From the NCBI RefSeq assembly GCF_000577335.1, contig NZ_CBYL010000024.1:1-55947 (forward strand): a stretch of DNA of 55,947 bases, given 5' to 3'. Both the position numbers and the translations under genes were made by a program. This document shows positions 1 through 7,994 of the stretch, piece after piece (within the stretch, counting starts at the first letter, position 1; the number at the start of each line of letters is the position of its first letter). Below the pieces are notes generated by a model, which did not search any database, was not told where the DNA came from, and was given only the letters and a program-made list of their open reading frames with translations. This stretch comes from Faecalispora jeddahensis (GTDB lineage: Bacteria; Bacillota; Clostridia; Oscillospirales; Acutalibacteraceae).

Positions 1-1
1 T

Positions 2-501
2 AGCTGTAGTCTCAACTGTAGTGTTTTTAGTTGCTCCGTATTAGCAGCAGTCGGGAGAGGTATTACCACTTCTACCATTGTTTATGCAGTAGGTACTATG
101 GTCATAATGTCAACAGGCGCAGCATTATATTCATTTGGACAGGTTGCCATCCGGTCAGCACCAAAAACTTTTGCCAAAGCGAAGGTGGAATCAAAAGATA
201 AAGTATCTGTCATAACTCAATCCAAGTCAGATGATAAATCTCCGGGAGCTAAAGTTTATGAAGACCAGCCCTTAACTCCAGAAATGGCTAAGGATAAACT
301 TACACTTGGTGCTGATATTTGGGCGGCAGACTCTGAATCAGCTAAAGTGCTTTGCACTGCTGCTGGGGGAGGCTATTTTGGTCCGATAAGAGATGGTATC
401 CGTTAAATGCTATGCACTATTACCCAATTTCGTATATAAAACGAGGACACGTTTTCTTTGGAAACGATCCCAATTTACAATTTGTCCGCATTTTTGATTA
501 G
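2..501 (+). pseudogene. C-terminal fragment of a polymorphic-toxin-like protein, frame-broken
   Basis: An open frame enters from the left edge and stops at 404-406, about 134 codons. Residues after Met98 (nt) include a short hydrophobic stretch and a Lys/Ser-rich linker, then a Cys/Gly-rich end. A second frame, shifted by -1, continues directly from 412 to 501 and reads MHYYPISYIKRGHVFFGND, which looks like the natural tail of a secreted toxin domain. I read the two pieces as one protein broken by a small indel near 395-405. An unrelated gene with a strong ribosome site follows 16 bases later, the usual place for an immunity protein. The domain family is not recognised, so toxin function is inferred only from the arrangement and from the RHS remnant downstream. 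Confidence 0.4.
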
Positions 502-517
502 GAGGTGAGATCATCTG

Positions 518-1024
518 ATGAGTTTACGATTAGGCATGATTTTATCATGTGATTGTACCGAGAACGTATTAGAATTACTAAGAACTGAATTGCATCTAGA
601 ATTTATTCGCATTCAAAATATTATATTTTCAAAACAATTGTCTGATGATGAGATGTTAATTGAAGCAACGGGATTATATGATGATTCTAAAACGGGTATT
701 GGTTCATTTGATCTTTATAATAAGGATATTTCAGAAATAAAAGAGCGGTATAAAAATGATCCTTACGCTTATCATGTGGTAGTTGACGAATACTTAGATA
801 GGAGAGACGCTTACAGAAAGGATGCTCTAAAATGGCTAGATATTATAAAATCAATGAGATGGAAATACAGCATTTCAAAAGTAGGACTCTTATATTTCGA
901 TGGCTATGATATAACAGCGAGAATAAAATTCCCTATATACATTCGTAAATATTATATTTTGGATGAAACGAATGAATATGATTTAATGAAAATAGGAAAT
1001 TGTGAAATTGCTTTTTTCGAATAA
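518..1024 (+). CDS. Hypothetical protein, possible immunity protein
   Basis: This 168-residue acidic protein has no signal peptide or membrane segment. The start ATG has an ideal ribosome site (GGAGGTGAG, 8 bases upstream). It is rich in Ile, Asp, Glu and Tyr, as is common for small cytoplasmic immunity proteins. It lies immediately behind a toxin-like tail and ahead of an RHS-core remnant, the classic order toxin tip, immunity gene, displaced tips. I do not recognise the family. The low GC content differs from the genes beyond 3.3 kb, consistent with horizontal transfer. It could equally be an orphan gene of unrelated function. Confidence 0.5.
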   Translation: MSLRLGMILSCDCTENVLELLRTELHLEFIRIQNIIFSKQLSDDEMLIEATGLYDDSKTGIGSFDLYNKDISEIKERYKNDPYAYHVVVDEYLDRRDAYRKDALKWLDIIKSMRWKYSISKVGLLYFDGYDITARIKFPIYIRKYYILDETNEYDLMKIGNCEIAFFE

Positions 1025-1153
1025 ATATTTCTGCTCATTCATCGCTTATAGATAACTCATGGATAGCAAGTAACAGCGAATTTTCGGCTAAAGGATTTCA
1101 GTAGTTCTCAGATTTTTTCTTATTTTTAATAAAGTTTTAGGTCGTAATCCTTG

Positions 1154-1180
1154 CCCCGTTTCATTTGAAGCGGGGTTTTC
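1154..1180 (+). terminator. Intrinsic terminator after the immunity-like gene
   Basis: Stem CCCCGTTTC / GAAGCGGGG (one G-U pair) with a 4-base loop, followed by TTTTC. It lies 130 bases after the stop of the preceding gene. Confidence 0.7.
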
Positions 1181-1339
1181 TTCATTACAAAATCAGAATT
1201 GAAGGTAATAAAATGCCCAGAGCAAGGCTTATTTTAAATATTCGATACTTTCATATTGCCCATGCCGGTGAGTAGGCAGATAGAAAACACGTTATGATAA
1301 AAGTGAAGAAATAGAAGTAGAGTTTACCAACAATGATAC

Positions 1340-1719
1340 CGCCATCACATAAAGAACGCGCAGGACGATGTGACCGATATCGTTGACAGGAGCGCCAACG
1401 CCGTTATAGAATACAGCTATGATGTCTGCGGGCAAGCTGCTTTATCGGCAAGCTGAATCCTTTTCTGTACCGTGGGCACTACTTTGATGCGGAGACAGGG
1501 TTATATTATCTCAACAGCAAATATTATGATGCACAGACAGATAGATTCTTGAATGCGGATGATACAGATATTCTGTCTGAAGATCAGGAAAATTTCCTGC
1601 AACACAACTTGTTCGCTCACTGCCTAAACAATCCTGTCAGTATGGCAGATGAAGATGGTTATATAGTGGCTGATATAATTGGTGGTATCATTGGGGAGTT
1701 GCTGTGCGGCTTGCTTTAG
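1340..1719 (+). pseudogene. RHS-repeat protein remnant (core 3' end)
   Basis: Translation gives, in two frames, the conserved end of an RHS core. The first piece (about 1340-1440) reads KNAQDDVTDIVDRSANAVI then EYSYDVCG. After a frameshift near 1440 the second piece (1450-1719) reads KLNPFLYRGHYFDAETGLYY, then LNSKYYDAQTDRFLNADD, and ends in a hydrophobic variable tip. These are the YD-repeat and RYYDP-like signatures of RHS/YD polymorphic toxins. The 5' bulk of the gene is missing and the frame is broken, so this is a decayed or displaced cassette, not a working toxin. It ties the neighbouring toxin-like tail and immunity-like gene to one former RHS locus. Confidence 0.85.
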
Positions 1720-1824
1720 GTATATTGTCCAAAAAACAACTCGGGTTAACTAATTGGAAAAAGTGGATGCTTATTTCAATGGCAGGCTTTACAGTCCAGA
1801 TATTATCGAATCAAGTTAACTCTT

Positions 1825-1859
1825 TATCACATAGCCGCCAATTAGGCGGCTATGTGATA
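1825..1859. terminator. Perfect 15-bp hairpin
   Basis: Arms TATCACATAGCCGCC and GGCGGCTATGTGATA flank a 5-base loop. The T run after it is weak (CTATTTTAC). It sits after the RHS remnant and before the lipoprotein gene and probably acts as a terminator; overlapping short frames here are not convincing genes. Confidence 0.6.
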
Positions 1860-1928
1860 CTATTTTACTCAGACCTATGTTTATGCGAGAAACATATAAT
1901 AGAACTTATAGAAACTGGGGGATAGAAT

Positions 1929-2537
1929 GTGAAAAAAATAATTCTGCTTGTAATAGGAATCGCTTTGCTAATATGTGGATGCAGTCAAAATGTAATGGGT
2001 TCCAATAACAGCTCAAGCTCCTCTTCTGTTGAAAGCGATATAGCGGCTGAATCCACTTCTGAATGGTTTGATGTCTACCAGATTACAAATGATTCCCCCG
2101 AATTTACTATGGCCATAAAAGAAAATCCGATTGATAAAGATTATAATACTGAATTATTCCAAAAGGCTACAACTACAGCCGAAATTGCCACCGCACAATG
2201 TAAATATCTGAATCTTTGGAAGGCCGAGTTAGAGAATTCCATTAAAAGTTTCAGTGAGAATCTATCTGATGTTGATAAAGATCGATTTGCTTTAGTACAA
2301 AATGAATGGGAAAAAAGCATGAACGACAATCTTGATTTTGAACATACAATATTAACGGATGATTCCTATTCAGTTGAATTGGGTTCAGCTTTTAACTTTC
2401 TCGCATTATCAGAAAAAAGGGAAATGTATCGGCAGAGAACAATTCGCATTAAATATTTACACTATCTTTTAGAAACTGCAAGTTCGAACTCAAAATCAGT
2501 AAGTGAACTGGAATCGTTAAGATTCCTATATAAGTAA
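1929..2537 (+). CDS. Lipoprotein with LprI/DUF1311-like region
   Basis: The protein has 202 residues and starts at GTG, preceded by a G-rich ribosome site. Residues 1-17 form a lipoprotein signal peptide ending in the lipobox ICGC, with Cys18 as the lipid anchor. A Ser-rich linker follows (about 24-45). Residues ~85-145 resemble the DUF1311/LprI fold seen in lysozyme-inhibitor proteins: a conserved Cys, W..EL, a Lys/Ser helix, S..D, and Q..W spacing. It should sit on the outer face of the membrane. Function is unknown; the LprI assignment rests on motif spacing only. It lies in the decayed AT-rich segment but is itself intact. Confidence 0.6.
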   Translation: MKKIILLVIGIALLICGCSQNVMGSNNSSSSSSVESDIAAESTSEWFDVYQITNDSPEFTMAIKENPIDKDYNTELFQKATTTAEIATAQCKYLNLWKAELENSIKSFSENLSDVDKDRFALVQNEWEKSMNDNLDFEHTILTDDSYSVELGSAFNFLALSEKREMYRQRTIRIKYLHYLLETASSNSKSVSELESLRFLYK

Positions 2538-2848
2538 TCTTTTTATTCAAAGGTTCCCTATGATTATAAAAGTGGGGGTTAGTAAGAGAGGTCAATGAAG
2601 TAATACATTGAGTGCTCCTCTTCATTCGAAATGAGACATCTCTAAGTAATTGATCAATTTTTTGAAAAAACTTTACTTGCTATGACACAACCTGTTACTA
2701 CACGAAGACCACCTCCTAAGGTGATGCAATCGGAATATGACGGCATCGCCGACACTTGGTTTTAGAACACAGCAATGCCGTATGTGACAGGCTGATTGAC
2801 AGGCACTGATACCCTACCGTATCACAGAAAGGATTATGAGGGGAGACG

Positions 2849-3127
2849 TTGAAAATTTGTTTGGATCATAAAATGATTTTCAAAAACATTAAGCCTATCA
2901 TTGACAATTGGGATCCGATCGATTTATTGCCGTATTCCCCGAATGATGAATACGACGATGAAACGAGTTGGATTGCGAACCAAGTCGAAGGAAAAAACGC
3001 CGACGAAATAGCTTAAATCATCTTTGATGTGTTTTCTAGTTCGTTTAATCATGGTGTTTTTCAAAAATCCTTGGAGGAGTGTAAAACGATCGCATTAAAT
3101 ATTTTGAGCGCATTATCCATGATATAA
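2849..3127 (+). pseudogene. DUF1871-like protein with in-frame stop
   Basis: A TTG start behind an AGGGGAG ribosome site opens a frame of 92 codons. It is interrupted by TAA at 3014-3016 and resumes in the same frame to 3125-3127. The product contains IIDNWDPIDLLPYSPNDEYD and, after the stop, IIFDVFSSSFNHGVF, which matches the layout of the small DUF1871 proteins (WDPI.LLP..P.DEYD). DUF1871 proteins are often found as immunity-like cargo in RHS loci, which fits the upstream remnant. The single stop codon looks recent because the downstream half is still readable. Confidence 0.65.
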
Positions 3128-3166
3128 GTGTTCAAAGTACGAATGAGGCCCTTATATTTGTAAACA

Positions 3167-3204
3167 AAAAAGGAGCGGTATCGAAAAGATACCGCTCCTT
3201 TTTT
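3167..3204. terminator. Bidirectional intrinsic terminator
   Basis: GGAGCGGTATC / GATACCGCTCC stem with a 5-base loop, flanked by A6 and T6 runs. It ends the DUF1871 remnant on the plus strand and protects the hemerythrin gene on the minus strand. Confidence 0.85.
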
Positions 3205-3315
3205 ACTTACATCTTTACCGATTCTTTCTCTTCGCTTTTCTGCCGATCGTTCCATTCCGTCTCTTTTAGTGGCGCGTCAGGGTTAGGGGAACGGTTAAAT
3301 CCTGATTGATTTGCA

Positions 3316-3729
3316 TCATTTTGCTGCGATCAGCGGGTATAGCTTTACATCCTCATTTTTAATTCTCTCTTCAATCAGTTGAAAAATCTTTTGATTTTCC
3401 GTGATAAAGTAAATTCTATTTTGGATGATTTTTGAAGGCGTGTTATATTTCTGCGCAAAGGAGCGGAATGATTCCGCAAGATTCCCCATTTCATGGTTGA
3501 ATGTTTGGGCCGTGTTGCGGATGGTCCGGTTGCCGCTCTGCATCAGTGAGGGATAAAGGAATTGATCCTCCGACATCAGGTGCATTTTTAATTTGCCGGA
3601 CAAAGCATTGATATTGAATGCAATCTCCTTCGATTTTTCTTCAGGGCTATCGGCAATCATACCGCGGATGGTTTTAATGAGTGTAAGTACTTCTTCATGC
3701 TGCTTTTTTAACATATCCAGATTACCCAT
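3316..3729 (-). CDS. Hemerythrin-like domain protein
   Basis: This 137-residue all-helical protein has the pattern of a hemerythrin (HHE) four-helix bundle. Likely iron ligands are His11 (KKQHEE), the HLMSEDQFLYP motif near residue 50, the NHEMG motif near 79, and the C-terminal EERIKNEDVKLYP motif. Such proteins bind a non-haem di-iron centre that binds O2 or senses NO. It is cytoplasmic. It is the outermost member of an O2/NO-stress island containing two further hemerythrin proteins, a flavodiiron protein and Hcp. The ligand set is visible; the precise role (oxygen scavenging, NO sensing or iron repair) is inferred. Confidence 0.8.
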   Translation of the reverse strand: MGNLDMLKKQHEEVLTLIKTIRGMIADSPEEKSKEIAFNINALSGKLKMHLMSEDQFLYPSLMQSGNRTIRNTAQTFNHEMGNLAESFRSFAQKYNTPSKIIQNRIYFITENQKIFQLIEERIKNEDVKLYPLIAAK

Positions 3730-3900
3730 TTACTTTTCCTCCTTGATGCGTGGTCATAACGACTCTTGCCTATGGAAAACTCTGGAATCATCATACTCCA
3801 TTTTGAATTCCATTTCCGTTGTATTTACAACATAAAAAACGAATTCCTGTTTTATGACTAAAGATTGTTCAGTAAGGAGAAATCAACCGATCAAAAGAAA

Positions 3901-3941
3901 AAACCAGCGGCGATCTGTTTGGACATGATCGCCGCTGGTTT
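3901..3941 (-). terminator. Intrinsic terminator after the cupin gene
   Basis: Perfect 15-bp stem AAACCAGCGGCGATC / GATCGCCGCTGGTTT with an 11-base loop. On the minus strand it is followed by a T-rich run, so it ends the fprA-side gene group that closes with the cupin at 3992. Confidence 0.85.
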
Positions 3942-3991
3942 GATTCTGTTACCGGTAATCGTAAAAATGAAAAGCATCTGCCGAAGAATGA

Positions 3992-4342
3992 TCAGCTTCT
4001 CGGGTAAGGGAACACCACTGTCAGCAGCATCTTAAAGGGCCTTTCCGCGGCAACCGCATGCGGAATTCCCGCGGGCATCACGATGGTCTGTCCCTGCGTT
4101 ACGGAATGCACCTGCCCGCCGATGGTGATCTGCGCGCCGCCCTCCAGAACAGTCACCATGGCGTCGCCGTCGGAAGAATGTGTGCTGATCTCTTCCCCCT
4201 GATCAAAGGAGAAAAGAGTGATGCTGACCGCCGGATTCTGGGCCAGGGTACGGCTTACGACCTGACCCTCCTGATATTGCACCAAAGAGGAAAGCTCCAG
4301 TTCTTTTTCAAATTCGATGTTTTTCAAATATTGTGCGCTCAT
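3992..4342 (-). CDS. Single-domain cupin protein
   Basis: The protein has 116 residues, almost all one cupin barrel (about 35-110). The conserved parts are the HSSDGDAMVTVLEG first motif (H55, D58 region) and the PAGIPHAV second motif. These provide a metal site in family members. Small cupins of this type accompany redox and stress enzymes and their reactions are mostly unknown. It lies 12 bases behind the DUF438/hemerythrin/PAS gene and ends at a strong terminator, so it is the last gene of that unit. A role in the O2/NO response is inferred from context only. Confidence 0.8.
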   Translation of the reverse strand: MSAQYLKNIEFEKELELSSLVQYQEGQVVSRTLAQNPAVSITLFSFDQGEEISTHSSDGDAMVTVLEGGAQITIGGQVHSVTQGQTIVMPAGIPHAVAAERPFKMLLTVVFPYPRS

Positions 4343-4354
4343 ACGAATTCCCTC

Positions 4355-5566
4355 CTAATTTGTTTGTGCGGCATCCTCAACGAGCCGCTTTTCTCCGGAA
4401 ATCTCTTGTATGGGCCGGATGTTCTGAGTGACTTCCAACACACCCAGGTATTCGCCGGCCTCACTTCGAACTGCAAAGTACCGGATCAAGATATATTTGT
4501 CGCCCATCTTGATCCAAAAGTCCTCCTGATCCTTCCGGCCGTCCCGGAAATCCTCTACCAGTTTTTCCACGATGTGCACGCTGGCCGGGGGATGGCAGTT
4601 GGAAACCTTTCGGCCGATGATGGCCTTTGTCCGCGGGAAGACCCGTTCCGCACCCTGCGAAAAGTATTTTACCGTATCGTCCTTATCGACAAAGGTAATG
4701 TCGATCGGCAAGGTGTCGAGCATCCGGACAAGCTCTTCTGTTTTTAAGATGCCGGTCGGCAGGGTGATAACGCCGGGGCCGGCTTCTTCCCGCAGTTCGG
4801 TCTGCGGTTTGTTTTCCGCTGTGGGCTTCCATACAGGAGCGCTGTCAATCAGGCAGTACCCCAGGTCGGCAACTTCATCAGCGATGATTTTCCACTCATC
4901 CTGCGTCAGGTTTTGAATCAGCATGGGGAAGAGGATGTTTTCCTCTTTAAAGATCATCTCGGTAATCCGATTGAACAGCGTTTCCAGCCGCGGCGCAAGC
5001 TGTGCTGCGGATTCCGACGGAAGTTTTTTCACAATCTCTTTGAGCTCGTCCCGGATTTCATCGTCCACGCCCCACATCACCTTGGGCGGAGCGGTAATCC
5101 CGTACTGCTCCAGATAGGGGAAAAGCAGGTTCTCTTTTTTGCTGTAATGCCGGTCAATTTCCATCAGTCTGGTCAGGCCGTCCTTCAGCTCACTCCGTGC
5201 GTCGGCCCCGGACGACAGCTTTGACTGCATGTCCTGAATCAGCGTTTCCAGCGCCCGGTTTTCCCGCCACAGCGTGTTGATCGGGTGCCCGGGGATTTTG
5301 GCCGGGTCGGACGGCCGGTGGATTTCCTCTATCGAACCCTTAAAAACCGCGGCGTGAACGTCGCAAAGACGCTGCACCTCACCGACGGGCAGTCCGCCCA
5401 AGATCAATGCCTGCTCTGCCTGTGCAATCTCTTCTGCGGAAACATTGCCGAACACAGCGGCAAATTGATCCTTGACCTCGTCTACACTTTTGCCGTCGTG
5501 CAGCTGAGAAATCAGTTCCTTTAACACTTGCTGGCGGTATTCTCTGTTGTTGATTTCAGCGCTCAT
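4355..5566 (-). CDS. DUF438-hemerythrin-PAS sensor protein
   Basis: This 403-residue soluble protein has three parts. Residues 1-95 match DUF438 (EYRQQVLKELISQLHDG start). Residues ~95-235 form a hemerythrin bundle with HPINTLWREN, DRHYSKKENLLFPYLE and KEENILFPMLI carrying His/Glu ligands. Residues ~275-390 form a PAS domain (LPIDITFVDKDDTVKYFSQG, then GRKVSNCHPP). Proteins with this order are widespread in anaerobes and presumably sense O2, NO or redox state, but the output partner is unknown. A strong ribosome site precedes the ATG. It follows fprA on the same strand with a 52-base gap and may be co-transcribed with it. Confidence 0.85.
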   Translation of the reverse strand: MSAEINNREYRQQVLKELISQLHDGKSVDEVKDQFAAVFGNVSAEEIAQAEQALILGGLPVGEVQRLCDVHAAVFKGSIEEIHRPSDPAKIPGHPINTLWRENRALETLIQDMQSKLSSGADARSELKDGLTRLMEIDRHYSKKENLLFPYLEQYGITAPPKVMWGVDDEIRDELKEIVKKLPSESAAQLAPRLETLFNRITEMIFKEENILFPMLIQNLTQDEWKIIADEVADLGYCLIDSAPVWKPTAENKPQTELREEAGPGVITLPTGILKTEELVRMLDTLPIDITFVDKDDTVKYFSQGAERVFPRTKAIIGRKVSNCHPPASVHIVEKLVEDFRDGRKDQEDFWIKMGDKYILIRYFAVRSEAGEYLGVLEVTQNIRPIQEISGEKRLVEDAAQTN

Positions 5567-5618
5567 ATGGATCCTCCTTTATCTGTTGATTGCGGCCTGT
5601 GAAAGCCTGTATTCCTTT

Positions 5619-6806
5619 TCAAAGAGCGGCGGTAAATTGCCTGCCAAATTCCCGACAGCTTTCCAGCTCGGCTTCATCGGGAACCCACAGGGCCCTGTGC
5701 CCGCTGCTGACGATTTGAAAACCTGCCTTTTCCAGCTCTTCGGTCAGCTGCTTGACTGCTTCGCCGCTCCAGCCGTAGCTGCCGAAAGCAGCGGCGCGCT
5801 TCTCTTTGAATTTTAGCCCCTTGATCATCTCCAGCATGCCGCCGATGGAAAACAGATAACCGTTGTTGATGGTGGAGGACCCGACCAAAATAGCCTTGGA
5901 GCGGAATACCTCGGAAAGGATATCGTTTTTATCCTCTTTTGCAGAGTTCATCAGCTTTACGGTGATGGAGGGGTCTGTATCGCGGATGCCCGCCGCGATG
6001 GCCTCCGCCATTTTGCGGGTGGAGTTCCACATGGTGTCGTATACCAGGGTGATCTGGTTTTCCTGGTAGTTGTCCGCCCATTTCAGGTACTGCTCCACAA
6101 TCGCGGTCGGGTTTGACCGCCAGATCACGCCGTGGCTGGGGCAGATCATGCTGACCGGCAGGTTCAGATCCAACACCTCGTGAATCTTTTTGGTGACGAA
6201 TTTGCTGAACGGAGTGAGAATATTGGCATAATATTTTAGAGCCTCGGCGAGGAGCTCCGCCTGATCCACCACATCGTCATACAACGATTCGGTCGCGTAG
6301 TGCTGCCCGAAGGCGTCGTTGCTGAAAAGGATATTTTCCCCCGTCATATAGGTGAACATGGTGTCGGGCCAGTGGAGCATCTGCGCCTCCACAAAAATCA
6401 GCTTGCTGTCCCCGATATCGAGGGTATCTCCGGTTTTTACGGTCACAAAGTTCCAGTCCTGGTGGTAGTGTCCTTTCAGGATCTTTGCGCCGTTGGCCGT
6501 GCAGTAAATCGGTGTATTCGGAATTTCTCGCATCAGCTCCGGCAAAGCGCCGCTGTGGTCGATCTCGTTGTGGTTCATCACAATGTAATCGATGCTTTTC
6601 AGGTCGACCTCCTGCTTCAGGTGGGCAACAAATTCCTTATCAAAGGGCTGCCACACCGTGTCCATCAGCACGGTTTTCTGGTCGTGTATCAAATAAGAAT
6701 TGTATGATGACCCTCTGTGCGTAGAATACTCATCACCGTGAAACCTGGTAAGCTCCCAGTCTACCTTGCCGACCCAGCTGACTTTATCCGTTAATTTCTT
6801 CCCCAT
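5619..6806 (-). CDS. fprA: Flavodiiron protein (class A)
   Basis: The enzyme reduces O2 to water and/or NO to N2O in the cytoplasm of anaerobes. Residues ~1-250 form a metallo-beta-lactamase-like di-iron domain; the HNEIDHSG motif gives ligands H79, E81, D83 and H84, with further ligands in later HWPD, FSNDAFG and CPSHGVIW motifs. Residues ~255-395 are a flavodoxin domain (TLVYDTMWNSTRKMAEAIA, then GSSTINNG and FGSYGWSGEA). There is no C-terminal rubredoxin or NrdO extension, hence class A. The start at 6806 is chosen because GGAGGT lies just upstream; the open frame extends 26 codons further without a ribosome site. It is divergent from the Crp/Fnr regulator. Confidence 0.93.
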   Translation of the reverse strand: MGKKLTDKVSWVGKVDWELTRFHGDEYSTHRGSSYNSYLIHDQKTVLMDTVWQPFDKEFVAHLKQEVDLKSIDYIVMNHNEIDHSGALPELMREIPNTPIYCTANGAKILKGHYHQDWNFVTVKTGDTLDIGDSKLIFVEAQMLHWPDTMFTYMTGENILFSNDAFGQHYATESLYDDVVDQAELLAEALKYYANILTPFSKFVTKKIHEVLDLNLPVSMICPSHGVIWRSNPTAIVEQYLKWADNYQENQITLVYDTMWNSTRKMAEAIAAGIRDTDPSITVKLMNSAKEDKNDILSEVFRSKAILVGSSTINNGYLFSIGGMLEMIKGLKFKEKRAAAFGSYGWSGEAVKQLTEELEKAGFQIVSSGHRALWVPDEAELESCREFGRQFTAAL

Positions 6807-6889
6807 AGGAGTACCTCCGTTCTTTTTGTCTTTCGTTAGTTTACCGAAAATTTTACAGGGTATGACTGTCTTGATTCTTTTCATAGTAT

Positions 6890-6926
6890 ATCATAGATAA
6901 TTTTGGAAGTTGGTTGCAAGTGCAAC
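6890..6926 (-). promoter_or_regulatory. fprA promoter with palindromic operator
   Basis: On the minus strand TTGCAA and TATGAT are 18 bases apart. The -35 region lies inside the perfect palindrome GTTGCA-AG-TGCAAC at 6913-6926. A dyad of this size in the gap between fprA and a Crp/Fnr gene is a natural binding site for that regulator. Binding is inferred. Confidence 0.5.
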
Positions 6927-6997
6927 AGATGGAATCAATTTTTTCTGTTACTATTTAATAGGAAAGACAGAGGCAGGCTTTCTGAAAAAGGAGAGAG

Positions 6998-7026
6998 TTG
7001 TCCCCGATGCGCGGCTATGATAGAAT
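6998..7026 (+). promoter_or_regulatory. Promoter of the Crp/Fnr gene
   Basis: TTGTCC and TAGAAT are separated by 17 bases, 80 bases upstream of the regulator start. The rest of the 300-base gap between fprA and the regulator shows no gene. Confidence 0.45.
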
Positions 7027-7106
7027 AGTTACCAAATCACAAGGAGCGCGTCTTTTGTATTCTGAATCGCATAGCGCCGACGGCGTGGCGAGGAAGCGGG
7101 TGGAGT

Positions 7107-7778
7107 ATGATTTCAAAAATGAAAAAGAGTCCGCTGTTTTTTGAAATGTCGGACAGCGACATCGAAAACTGTCTGAAATGCAGCCGGTCAGAGATTGTGA
7201 GCTACGAAAAGGACGAGCTCATTTTCCGCCAGCACGATGTTCCTCGAAAGCTGCTGGTGCTCCTGGAGGGGGCGGTCGTTGTCGGCAATGATTCCAGCTC
7301 CGGAAAGCGCAGCATTGTGGCAACGCTGGATCAGCCCGGGGAATTGTTCGGGGAAGTGTTTCTGTTTTTGAACAAGCAGGAATACGACCACTATGCGCAG
7401 GCAGTCGTTCCCGCGCAGATCCTGCAGATTCCAAAGGATTTTCTGTATCATCCTTGTGGGGAAAACTGCGGCTATCACACAAAGCTGATTTCCAATATGC
7501 TGTCGATTCTCGCGCAGAAGGCGTATTATTTGAACCGCAAGCTTCAAATCGTATCGTGCGCCACCCTCCGGCAGAAGATCGCAAAGGTTCTGCTGCAGAA
7601 TTCATCGCCCGATGGTCGGGTGACACTCTCGATGAACCGGGAAGAACTGGCCGATTTTATGAACACCGCGCGGCCGTCCTTATCCAGAGAGCTGATGAAG
7701 ATGCAGGAAGACGGAATCATCAAAATTGAAAAACGAAAAATTCAAATTGTCGATTTTGATGCACTTCAAAATAATTGA
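7107..7778 (+). CDS. Crp/Fnr family transcriptional regulator
   Basis: The 223-residue protein has an N-terminal cyclic-nucleotide-binding-like beta barrel (about 10-125) and a C-terminal winged helix (about 150-215) whose recognition helix lies in MNREELADFMNTARPSLSREL. There is no Fnr-type N-terminal four-cysteine cluster. Cys22, Cys25 and the CGENC pair near 117-121 are candidate redox or haem-contact residues. Members next to hcp, often called HcpR, control NO and nitrosative-stress genes. The gene is divergent from fprA and directly upstream of hcp, so regulation of both is the simplest inference. The start has a GGTGGAG ribosome site. Confidence 0.85.
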   Translation: MISKMKKSPLFFEMSDSDIENCLKCSRSEIVSYEKDELIFRQHDVPRKLLVLLEGAVVVGNDSSSGKRSIVATLDQPGELFGEVFLFLNKQEYDHYAQAVVPAQILQIPKDFLYHPCGENCGYHTKLISNMLSILAQKAYYLNRKLQIVSCATLRQKIAKVLLQNSSPDGRVTLSMNREELADFMNTARPSLSRELMKMQEDGIIKIEKRKIQIVDFDALQNN

Positions 7779-7893
7779 TATCGTCGTTTTATTTTTTTAC
7801 GGGCGGCTCGTATTTTCTCTCGCCTATGGCAGGGGAAGATATTGTTGTTTTCATGCAAAATCACTTTTTCAAAAATTTGATTATCATTTTCAG

Positions 7894-7921
7894 AATCCGT
7901 AACCGGCGTTACGGATTTTTT
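7894..7921 (+). terminator. Palindrome/terminator between regulator and hcp
   Basis: Perfect arms AATCCGTAAC / GTTACGGATT with a 4-base centre, followed by T7. As RNA this is an intrinsic terminator for the regulator gene. The core GTAAC-N4-GTTAC also resembles a dyad operator of Crp/Fnr type and lies about 80 bases upstream of the hcp start, so a double role is possible. Confidence 0.6.
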
Positions 7922-7994
7922 TATCTTCGGCTGGTATGATGAGGACAACAAAAGGCCGCGAGGCCACCGAGCGAAAATGAAGGAGGATACTTTC

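Noticed and set aside
1704-1925. 73-codon open frame after the RHS remnant
   Set aside because: It starts inside the remnant without a ribosome site and runs through a perfect 15-bp hairpin; the composition is not protein-like.
3061-3255. Short minus-strand frame over the DUF1871 remnant
   Set aside because: It runs straight through a strong bidirectional terminator and lacks a ribosome site.
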